64,000 nt of DNA from Klebsormidium nitens (lineage: Eukaryota; Streptophyta; Klebsormidiophyceae; Klebsormidiales; Klebsormidiaceae), in contig DF237053.1 of the NCBI GenBank assembly GCA_000708835.1, forward strand, positions 1 through 64,000. The letters run 5' to 3'. This document shows positions 48,461 to 59,051 of the stretch, piece by piece (the stretch's first letter is position 1; each line of letters begins with the position of its first letter). The notes under the pieces are model-generated. The model made no database searches, had not been told where the DNA came from, and saw only the letters and a program-made list of their open reading frames with translations. A program made the position numbers and the translations under genes.

Positions 48461-51164
48461 ATGCAAGAAGGTGACCTCAGTGGCGGTGGATATGGAGAGA
48501 CTGCGAGGCAAGAAGAGGCATCAGAACCGCCAAGTGACAATGCCCTTGTAGTAGCACGTATTCCAGAGCAGCCTCAGTTTAGCAGTCCAGAAAGGGGTCA
48601 GCAAATGAGTCAGCCGTCCTTCAATCCCCTGGTGTCCCCACAGTCTCACACGCCGATTAGTAGGCCTGGGGGTCACGGAAACAACACGCACGCACCAGGG
48701 GTTGTTGGAGAGGGGTCTTTGGCAGGTGTGAGCGCACCCGTGTACATGGCCCATCCTGGTGAGCCGCTCTATTTCTTTCTGCAGCCTTGTGTATATTGCC
48801 GATGAAAGCTAAATGGTATTCTGAGCTTTCTTCGGCAGCTTCTTAGTCACGCAAGGAAGATTGCAAATAGGCATGGAAGGTCTGAGTAGCGCCGTATCCT
48901 TTTTCTGTCTAAATTGCTTGTAGGTGACATTCTGTGCACATTGCAGTACGTATCAACTAAGCTCAGTGGGATAGCTTGCTGCTGTACGTATTTTTGGTGC
49001 ATGCGAAGGCGAGTATAGGGAAGCTCTACCGGTAGATGTTTCAGGTCTAGCATGTTGTCAGACAGAGGCCTGCTTTTTATGCCTTGCTGCAAGTGAAATA
49101 ATAATTTCAAAGATTGTGCGCTATATGACCAGTTGCTGGTTCAATATGGTTGGTTTCTTGCTGAGCTCTGTTACTCAGGAGGGTAACTGTAATGGAGCTG
49201 ACTTGTCGAGTGACAGAACTCCCCCTTTCACAGTGGTTTTATTCAGACTTAAGGCAATGTGCTTGCGCAACTTTCAGCAATGGCAGCTGCACAATCTGGT
49301 TCCTTAAAAACTTTTCTTTGCACATTTATTCCATCATTTAGCTGTACATCTGCATAGCTTACTTCCGTCGGCCCCTGAAGTATTGCTGATATTTTACTCA
49401 AAAAGTTCCATACGGAATTCGATTAGGGGTTGTGCCCCTGGAATTTTTGTTTGTGAAACTTTCGTGAGCTACAGCAATCCCCTTGGCAGACTTCTTGCTG
49501 ACTCATCCAGTGGCCATCTTTGGTCTGATGGAACTATTTGAGCGTCAGCATTGATGCTCTTTAGTCTCCTTCAAGGGGGGTTGCATGTTGCAAGACGAGC
49601 GCTTCAAAGCCACCAAAGAACACTGTGCAGACGGCTCAGGAATGTTTTGGAAGCATTCCTCTGGTTGCCCTCCTTCTGAAGAAGGTATGAGCGGCTCCAA
49701 CATATTTCTGGAATGGCTGTTGAAGTTTTGGCCTCCATCTCCGCAGCTTATGAAGGACAAGCTGTTGAGGAACACCATCCGGTACAGCCGCCAGTCCCAA
49801 CAGCAGCTGTTCCTCACATGGAGCACTATCCGGGTTACCCTCATGTAGATATGGTGAGAAATGCAGCCTTCTGCTTGACCTGGAGGAACCATTTGGGACA
49901 GCGAAGACATAAAGTGTCTCAGCGTACAAGCCCCCCTCAGGTTTCCTTCGAATCGCTTTTACAAACGGTCATCTGTTGGACCTGATGATAGAAAGGTTTC
50001 TCATCCGGAGACAAAAGCGATGGGTGTGTCTCTAGGCAGCGGAATGAGTCCCTGCGTCCTGTGCTTGTGACACTCATCTCACATAAGAACGCCCTTTTGT
50101 CTGCAGGGGAGGGTGCCATACCATACTCCCTATGACCCCTACTACTCTGCGACTATGATGGGGTATGGACATCAGCCAATGGTGAGGATCTCTCATCAGA
50201 AGATGCAAATGCTGAGGCCCGAAAGCAATTGGGGTTCAGCGATAGACTATGCAGCTCTTCCTTTCCCTTCCTGCTATCATCCGTGTGTCTTCTGTTTCCT
50301 GTGAGCCAGTCGTCGTTGGGACAGGGTCGCTTCGAAAGGTCTGTCATATCCTCAATTGCAGTCAGATTCGAAGTTTTAAAGTGGGCGATTCACTCTGCAG
50401 GCCCCGCACCCATTGTTGGCGGCACAGACTGCCCGTATGCCTCTGCCAATGTCAGAGTTGTTGCCGGAAGAAGAGCCTGTGTATGTGAATGCAAAGCAGT
50501 ATCATGGGATTCTGCGGCGTAGGCAAATTCGAGCCAAGCTGGAGCAAGAAAACCGATTAGTCAAAGCGCGGAAGGTGAGAGCTCATTTCTCAATCTCAAC
50601 CTGCAGTCAACTGTTCATGCTTTCAGAACACAACTCTGATTAAGGCAAACCCGACGTTCAGTTATGCAGAGTTTTGAATCTGGGTTGGCTACAAAAATTG
50701 CACTCTATGAATGCCTGAAAGCTATGGCAAACCAGACTTTCGAACTGATAGTCATTCCTGTTTGCTTTGTGCTCCAGCAACCATATCTGCACGAATCTCG
50801 ACATCAGCATGCGCTGCGGCGAGCTCGGGGATGTGGGGGTCGTTTCTTGAACACAAAACCGGAGAAAAAAGATGAGGAGCAAGGCGGAGCAGCTCAAGAA
50901 GGGGCGAACTCAAGCGGGGCCACAACCGAGGCACCGCAGAATCAGGAGACGGGGGCTGCTAGCCAGCAGAATCCGAATAATTTGCCGGAAGCACCGTCAA
51001 ACTTGCAGCATGAGGAGCAGCCGGCGTTGGTTTACTCGAACGCCGTGGTTGTGCCTCAATACATGCATGCCAACGGGCAAGCTGGCTATCCGATGGCAGC
51101 ATATCATCCACATTATGGCCCCGGCTCTGAGCAATTGCCGCAGCCTGGGTTGACGTCGCAGTAG
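48461..51164 (+). CDS. NF-YA: NF-YA (HAP2) CCAAT-binding subunit
   Basis: The sequence-specific subunit of the trimeric CCAAT-box transcription factor. Exons: 48461-48758, 49747-49853, 50107-50181, 50401-50574, 50778-51164. The phases (1, 0, 0, 0) close to 346 residues. The conserved core is split by the last intron. The A1 helix ([20 protein letters not shown], residues about 187-208) binds the NF-YB/NF-YC dimer. The A2 part ([20 protein letters not shown], then RFLN, residues 219-245) contacts DNA. Flanks are low in complexity: Gln/Ser/Pro-rich before the core, with [14 protein letters not shown] and a Tyr-rich exon 3, and a Gln/Asn/Gly-rich tail. The start ATG follows an in-frame stop-rich leader. 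The long first intron (about 990 bp) has an alternative acceptor near 49690 that would shift the frame. Confidence 0.94.
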
Positions 51165-52648
51165 CGCAATCAGACATTGTTCGTTGAGTTTGAGTCGGCT
51201 GATGCAAGTCAGGTTTGAATCTAGAATAGGAGAGCCATCAAAGACAGCTACGGAATGGGGGCATTTTGCCGATGCTACCAAGAATGGCATGGTGCATCAC
51301 TTGAGAGTAGGCTAAGAAAGCTCAACTATCTTGTGACGAAGTCAACAAGATTTTGCAAGTTTGTGAGCACCGTGTGTCCAGTCCAGGAGCAGACTTGACT
51401 GTAGGTGTGCTGAAGAGTTTGGCTCTGATATGCTTTTGGATCGGGCTATGTAAAAAAGAGAAGCGTATCAAGTTGCCGTCTCAACTGTGTTGATTGATGA
51501 ACGAACTTCGCCCAGTTGACGTGTGCCACCATGAGCCTTGCTTCTTGCCATTTAGCCAAGCACAGATCTAAACTCCCCGTTCTCCTAGTCAAATCGATGA
51601 TGAGGGCCGGGGGAGACTTCCAGCAGTTGACATGCGAGCAGTGCGTAATGGTGCCATGCTTAGGCATGACACTGCTCACAAAGCTATTGTAGCTATATCG
51701 AGGAGGTTTCTCAAAGACAGCTCACGATTTATCAGGAGCTAGCGCGCTGGCAGCAGCTTTTGGCATGATGGTCAACTTTGATAAAGGAGAAAAACCCGGT
51801 GACGTGTGATCTCAATGACGTATACAAACCCAGTTAAGCATGTATACACACGAACGTGAATAACGTGATCCACGATATGCTGGAATTGGCCGCAGTGTAT
51901 GCAGAAGATGAAAGATTGGATTGAAAGACTACTGGATCCCAGTTTAAGCTATTGCAGTCACCGGTCGATCTTCCATCAACTTTAAATTGCACAAAATGCC
52001 TAAAATATGCATGATGCATGTCGGCAATTCGATCATCCATAGACTCGAGATAAACCTCTTTTGCAGTGCGACGGTTGCCTATTGTATATGATGACCATCG
52101 ATATATCGAACGTGTGATCAAGAATATAGAATCATGCAAACGACGGCCTGCATGCTCTATACATACCCGAGCTACCGTAAATACTACAACGACGGTTGGG
52201 CATGATGAAAGTGTCAGCCGGGAAGGCCGTGCATAGTACTGAGTGCCTGGCGGCGCGTATGCGTGTGCTGGGCCCGGACTCGTCTTGTTTGCGTTGGACT
52301 TAAATGCTTGATGAGCACGCACTAACGCACGAGATTGACGGCCTCGGAGGGCCTGGCAGTAACTCAAAGCAATCCGCCCATTCAGCATAATACCCAAATA
52401 CGGAGCGTTGTAGGGTTATCAGAGCGCGACCCGTCGCGGGACCATTACAGAGGTAACACATTATCCAAAATATATGCAAGTCCACCATTGGTTGATTACT
52501 CCAGATTTCAAGATGACGAAACGTCCTCTGTGGTAGGCCCCAACTCACCAACCGGCCGTTACTCCCCATGAGCCTCTTTGACCCCGGAGCGAGCATCATG
52601 CTCTCACCCCCAAGCTACTTTACCAGCACCCATCCTAAACAGCCCAGG
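51165..52648. other. Intergenic stretch between convergent genes
   Basis: This lies between the NF-YA stop and the stop of the minus-strand CIMIP2-like gene. The 187-codon minus frame at 51834-52397 has no family features, no ATG-linked exons and AT-rich composition, so I do not call it. No RNA gene or repeat was seen. Confidence 0.5.
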
Positions 52649-55600
52649 TCATATCGACCGGGGGATGATATTCCGGCCACTTTCCGGCCTATCACCGGGC
52701 GATCGAAGTGAGGCTTTGGGAGCCCAGGGAGAATGTCCGGTCGCCGTGTCGAAGCGCCGCGTCTGCGGCCGGTCGTCCGCGTAGTTGAGCACGTCCAGCG
52801 GGGTCGTCGTCTTGTCGAGCTGCGCGTTCAGCTGACGCGTGGCCTTCCCGTACGACTCCGCATAGATGTGCTGCCACAAAGAAGTTGACGTGCTGACGTC
52901 AGCTGATAGATGTATGTTTCTACGACGGATTGTGAGTCCTTCGAGCAAGAGGATTCGTTTTGGCGTTTCGTCGGACCGTGTCTGTTTGTCAAAAACAATC
53001 AGGCAGGAGCGGCTCCGGGGTGCTATTACGTGTGCAAAAACGGACGCAGGACCCGTGACGACTTCTCAACATCGTTTCCGCACGCAGACTTTCAATTTTA
53101 AGGAGATCTTACCGCTTCCATGGGGCTTTCCTCGACGTCTGATCGTCGTGAGCGGTTTGCCCCCGTTTCCTCAAAGAATTGGAAGTTCTCGGAGAGTTTC
53201 GAAGAGACCCAATTTGTTTACAACCATTTCCAACCAACGAAGAGCGCAACTCCGAAACGACAATGAGCACTCCTCTGACAGCTGATTCCACAGAGAAAAA
53301 GCATACGGTATGCCCACCTGCTTCCCGTGCACGTGCCCGGTATAGCCCGACACGTGGTGCCTGCCCTCCATTACCTCCGCGATGTCGGCCGTGATGGGCT
53401 CGCGGACTTTGTAGTCTTTGGTGTGAACGAACTGGTCCCTCTGCGCAACCCAAACGCGTCACACCGGATCAGACTCAGAGTAAAAGAAAAAGCTCGGGCA
53501 TTTTTAGGATGCGAGCGGACTAAGTATATATGCGCAGGCCGGAAGGCTTCATTGCCGACTCAGCACAATGTTTAGGGTTCCCAGAATTTGAAAAGCTGGA
53601 AGGTGTTTTGTTTCTGTCATGGCTCGACACACCTTTGAGTAGGGTTTGCCGTAGCATTGAGCAGAAGCTCGATCAGCTCAGCACAGTTTTGTAGGATCAA
53701 GAGCCTCCAATCTGATCGCGCACCATTGGTGTTGAAGTAGACGTCTCATTCGGATCGAATCAACCGCGGGATCTTATGTATCTCGTCTCCCTTCACGTCA
53801 CAGTATTTCCAATTTTGACCAACTTCTTCGAGGCGACGGGATCTTGCAAGCGATATGAGACTTCAAAGCCACAAGAAGCGAGCGAAACTACCCGTTGCAT
53901 TTGAGTCGCTTATAGTCCCTCGTGAAAGCGGCAGGGAAATAAGTCTAATCGTCTCGTTCAGATCACCGAGTCATCGGGATCGCTTACGGAGTGATCCCCC
54001 TTCTGCGCGAGGATCAACGGCTGCGGCTCGCCTGCGTTTGGCTGCGCTTGAGCGTACATGTCGACACGGCCCTGCAGAGAAATCCGTCACGATTCAGTGA
54101 ACGGAAAGCCCAGTAAACTGTAACGGTGGGGACGGCTCGGTTAATCCAGGGGTTAGGGTTTGGTACGAGTGCGGGGAGCGTGAAATTATGGGGGAGACTT
54201 TTAATCGAACTCGAAAAGCGTGAAGTTCACTACATTCACTAGACCGAGAATTGTCTAGTACAACGTAGATGGCAGGGCTTGCTTGCAAACAAGCAATAGC
54301 TGCGTCCCTCGACATCGAAAAGGTCCGTAAAGGTCCTCAAATACGTTGGCCTACGTGAGAAGATTACGCCGCCCAGGTTTGAGAGTCGAAAGGGCGGGAT
54401 ACACCGCTAATGAACAAGCGGTCGCCTGATCATTCCGAAGACTTACAAGCAGCCGACGCGTTTTGCAACCACACCATTGCGTCCGAGCAACCAACCTGTG
54501 CCTTCAATTCACTTGATCAGGCCTGTTTTCAACTACATACACTCCCTATTTCCTCAGAAACGCTGTCTTCAAAGGATCTATTTGGAATCTGAAAACACTG
54601 AAATCTAGAAAGGTTGACGCGAAACCCTTTCACTTGAAACCATAAAACCTTCAAAGCCTTGGACCGCGCACCTGCGGCCGCGCGTCCACGAGCTCCGCCA
54701 TGGTGCTGGCGTTGCCCCCCTCCCGCATGACGCCCTCCGCCTTGTGCGCGAGCGCGGTCGCCTTTCCGTACGTCTTGGCGTACACGTGGTTCTTGGCCGG
54801 TACGTACCCCTAGAAAGGAGCAAAAATCTGTGATTTTGAATGCTGGTTGTGTTTATGATCCCTTGCTTCTTGTTTGCAAGCGCGCGGTTGCCCTCTCGTT
54901 TTCTTGTGTCTCGATCGATCTCTGGCCGGTACATACTCAGGTGACAACAGAGGGTTTGGTTCTTAGGTCTCGCTTTCAATCACTGGTTGTTTAGCTTTCC
55001 TTTTTTTCACTGCCTGGTGTAGGAGAAGCCAGAAAGATAGCGATCAATAGAAATGGAGCGAAGGAAAACGAGAAGCCCCTACCGACCGTTGGATCACTTC
55101 CGTTTCACGAAATCCAAGGACATCCAAAGCATTCCCAGAAACAGCTCTAGGCATTTCGACAGACGTTGACAGGGCAGTCTAGTTGGCGAGAGAAAACAGG
55201 AGAAAAGATGCTGGCGAACATATTGTGACGTCACTGACCAGGTAACCGGGTACTTTGGACTCGTCGAGTGACTTCACCCCGGTCGGCCTGTCGTCAGCAT
55301 ACTCCATGGCGCGGAGGCTGACCGTCGCCAGTTTTGGCTCGGCGTGTTCCCCCGCCTCGGTCAGCTTGCGGGTGACGTGGCCATAGCTGGTGCCATAGAT
55401 GTGCTGGGCGCCGTGCTGCGGGCAAGAGATCGACGGTCAGCATGATACGGAGAGAAGGAAATATTCTCAAGAGAACGCAGAACAGCTGCTCAGTGGAACG
55501 TTCTGGAATGGTCGTCTCTACAAGGAACCTTTTGAAAAAGGATTTCGATTCGAAGATTCACGTTCTGTAAACGACTACAGGCAAACGAACCGTGTGCGCG

Positions 55601-57920
55601 CAATTCGCGTCAGTTGCTGTCTTGTCTCGGCCTTACTGGCCTCGATGAAAGTCCTTCGTTCGTCTCTCTCATACGGCAGTGTGAAAAGGCAATTCCACAC
55701 GTTGAACACTCCCTCTCTGCTCGAAACAACCGCACGTTCTCGCCTCATCAGTAGAACCCGTCCCGCAGCCCACCTGATGGCCCGTGTAACCAGGGACCTT
55801 GTTCTTCCCCTCGGTGACCTCCGTCGGCAAATCCTCGAACGCCTGCTTCCGAGTCTGCAGGGGCCGTTCTCGGTAGCTCATCTCCGGGAGCGAAGCCGAC
55901 GGGACGCTCTTCAGAATTGGGCCCCCGATGCTGCCCGGACTAAGCGGTTGTTGCTCTTGGGCGTAGAGAAAGTCGCGACCTTGGGGCCGATTGTCGACCA
56001 ACTGCGAAGGAAAGGAAGCGGATTTCTTAGCTGAGAAGAATGTTCAGCCTTGTTTTCACTACGGTCTTGAAGGCATCCTTTGCGACCTAGTCGGAAATAT
56101 TGGCGCTGTTGCTCTCTGGAACCGGGCCCCCGATACTGCCCGGGCTGAGTGGTTGCTGTTCTTGAGCGTACAGAAATTCGCGGCCTTGTGGCCGGTTGTC
56201 GACCAACTGCGGAAAAAAGGAAGCGGATGATTCTGCAGAGAAAGATGTTCAGCTCTTTCTTGAACGATTGTGAAAGCAGTCTTTCCAACGTAGGTATAAA
56301 TGATGCCCTTTCGGATCGGGTTCCCGATTCTGCACGGGCTGCTCTTGGGCTTAGTTGAAGTCGGGCGGCGCCCGGTTGTCGACCGAGCGAGTTCACCGAT
56401 CAGTAAAAGGGGACTTGGAAAAGGATGAGTCTTGGAAAACTTCATGGGAAAAGGAGACGGAAGTCTCTTCGGAAGGTTGAGGTTGGCCAAGAGATTTTGT
56501 TCCTGCGGGGCAGCTGTCGAACCAGTTGGCAAAGTTAGAAACGAAGAGGATTGTTTGTGGGTTAGCTCCCTAGTTTAGGGTAACCTGACCGCCAAGCTGC
56601 TAAAAAGCGTCAACAGCGACCTCCTGGTTAATAGTGACCAGCACGAACGTGCGCCTCGAGGGAATCCCGTGCGCAAATCATGCGGAAAGGCAGGAACAGA
56701 CGCTTGCACAGATTTCCACGAAGCGACAGTTGGCGCCGCATCTGTTCAAGAGTCACCCACTTTATTTGTGCAACTCTGAGTCTTCTCGTGGAAGGTGTTT
56801 CCTCATCGTCGTTGGCGCAAGTGTTCTGTGACAAGCTCAGGGCAACGAGCTGCTAGCTACCGTTTTCAAATTCCATCAGACCTACTCAAAACCTTCGCTC
56901 CGTGTCTCCTTTATCATCTCCTTTCCATAAGCTAAGCTCTCGATCTTCCTGTGTTCAGCCTCCTTGTCAAAGGCTGGACCAGGGACTTGTGTGCTTACAA
57001 CCTGGCTCCCTCGATTGTTCGAGTTTGCTAGAGTGGCCCCACAACTTTCGCTTCATCAAAACTCCAGTTGCACCTCTTCGCTGCTCAAGAACCGCGTTAG
57101 CACTGCTTTCTTCCCTGTCGGGGCCTCGCTTCAATTCAGCCGCCTCTAGCTACATTATTTTCTTTTTCTTGCACTTCCTTGTTTGGCCCTATGGGTAGCT
57201 TCCGTCAAAGCACGTGGTTTCCTTTGTCTTGCCTGGACTACCCCAATCTTCAATCGCTCCGCAAGAGGCTTGCTAAAATCCAAGTTCTGCTCATCTCAAT
57301 TGCAATACTCTGATAGATTTGGCCTGCTCAAGGCCAGCCCTGCAAACCTTCTAAATATCGACGTTTCCTTAGTACTTTTGGGGCAGGAGAGGTCTCCTTT
57401 GAATTCCAGTCCCCGTCCACCGTACACACACATGCCAAACTCTTTCTTCCAGGATACCCCCGTCTTGAACAGCGGTCTGCATTCCATTTGGCGGCGCCCT
57501 TTACTGGTGCGATTTTGGTGCAGCATTGTACATGCTGACCGTCAGGCTGAACCCAAAAACGTCATTGCATCCGATAAAAGTCAGCCCATGACACATTCAA
57601 TCGGCCCCTTCTACGCACACCCGTCGTTGCTACCCCATCCGAAACCTAAAACAGGATTGGCCCGGAAAATCGTTCGGAACCCAACTCACTCAAACGCCTA
57701 ACTAATGAAAGGCTAGCCTGACTAATCAAAAACTGGAGTCTTCTTTTACCGTAGTCATGCCCCCCGGGTTCCGCCCCTCCTTAAGCACGTCGCTCGCTTC
57801 CGCCGCCCGTCGCGACGCCTCCGCGTAGCGTTTTCCAATCAGGTGGTTCTTCATCCCGGGCACATATCCGCTGTAGCCGGGGACGCGGCCCTCGTCGGCG
57901 GGGGGCAGCCAATGCGCCAT
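52649..57920 (-). CDS. CIMIP2/FAM166-like repeat protein (probable ciliary microtubule inner protein)
   Basis: Seven exons on minus, all joined in phase 0: 57920-57750, 56001-55774, 55415-55239, 54809-54672, 54071-53988, 53440-53318, 52870-52649, giving 380 residues. Four related modules are visible: VPGYSGYVPGMKNHLIGKRY; VPGYTGHQ plus HGAQHIYGTSYGHVTRK; VPGYL plus GYVPAKNHVYAKTYGKAT; and VSGYTGHVHGKQ plus HIYAESYGKATRQ. In three of them the intron falls inside the module. The V-P-G-Y-x-G-(Y/H)-V core followed by a (H)xYxxxYGxxT block is the pattern I associate with CIMIP2/FAM166 (DUF2475) proteins, which line the lumen of ciliary doublet microtubules. The family name is from memory and not checked. 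No membrane segment is present. The first intron (1.75 kb) contains two extra copies of the exon 2 edge. Confidence 0.65.
55915..56400 (-). repeat. Tandem triplication around CIMIP2-like exon 2
   Basis: Three units about 200 bp apart begin near 55915 (the real exon edge), 56121 and 56318. Unit 2 keeps the acceptor (TTCCGCAG) and 38 open codons nearly identical to the real exon (LVDNRPQGREFLYAQEQQPL), then reaches a stop. Unit 3 is degraded and has an in-frame stop early on. The intronic parts upstream of each acceptor are also similar, so the duplicated unit was intron plus exon edge. Confidence 0.85.
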
Positions 57921-59051
57921 TGTTGGACCGCTGACGTTCCTATGCTTTTTCAAAACGTCGACAGGTTGCTTGTTTCTGAAGCACCTGAGGATATCAGTGC
58001 ATGTGAAATAGCTTTCGACTCCACTCCAATTCTACACGACGCCCCTATGCGATATTTTTCTGTAGACCCCTTGAGTATGGCGGCATTGCATTTGGGCAGT
58101 GATCGAATTTGAAAGGGTTGGTCGCAAACCATGAACGGGGGATGACAGATTTTGCGAATCTAGCACGTACTTTAGTCTGCACTTTCTATATTTATATGTA
58201 TCATGGATCGCTGTACAAATTTGCGGGCTGTGCACGTGGTCTTCTTGTTGCTCGTCGATAACGCAAATCGACGGCACACAGCAGAGCAAAGTAGCTAATG
58301 CGCGCGCAGAGCGTACCGGCCGAACCTTTCGCGCGACCGCAGGTCAAGTGGCCGTCTGACCAAGCAGCATGCACCAGGGAACACGATTTACCGTGTTGCA
58401 TGTCCGAGTCTCCTTCAGCAATACGTACTGCTTACTTCAAGCTATGTTCAGGCTGCTGTTTTGACAAATATGCTTGCGGCGGTGAAGCCTTTGAGAAGTG
58501 GCGGAACTCACTAGTGACCCGTGATTTTCTGCCGGACCGTCTGAAACCTGCTTTCATGCAAAGGTGCCGATGTCCTACCAAAGCAATGCATGCGCATTGT
58601 GTTCTTGCTGCTTTGAGGTGCGTCTTCAAGGGACCGCCCTGGAAATAAGGCGTTCTAAGGGTGCTTGATCGAAAAGGTGAATGTTGAAAAGTGTTGCGCA
58701 GCTTTGTGCGTTCTAAATTCTGTGATGAGGGGTCACTAAAGGCAGCATTATCCCTTACCCTGGAGGGCAGCACAGCGGGATCTGCGGCCATATTTAGATT
58801 ATTAAGGCCCTCTGGCTATTGCAGCAATCTGCAGCAGAGAGTGAACAAAGACGTTTATGAACGGGCTAATAGGCAGACAAAGGTGGAAATCACGGGTCTA
58901 TGCATCGATGTGACCTCGATCGCAGGTCAATCAGCCACGCAAGGGTAGGGAGAAAGCCACTTGGCTCCATTCTAAAAAGGCAGCAATCGGCGCAGGAAGG
59001 CCTGGCGCGTTCCATTAAGCCTATGGGTCAGATGACACTTCCAACGAAATA
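57921..59051. promoter_or_regulatory. Divergent spacer before the permease gene
   Basis: The 1.1 kb between the start codons of the CIMIP2-like gene (minus) and the permease (plus). A 116-codon plus frame at 58298-58648 is Cys-rich but has no recognised motif and no linked exons. I see no repeat or RNA gene. Confidence 0.4.

Noticed and set aside
51834-52397. 187-codon open frame on minus
   Set aside because: AT-rich, no recognisable domain, and next to the 3' end of the CIMIP2-like gene. Probably a chance frame.
58298-58648. Cys-rich 116-codon plus frame
   Set aside because: It has no recognised motif or linked exons and lies in the divergent spacer before the permease.
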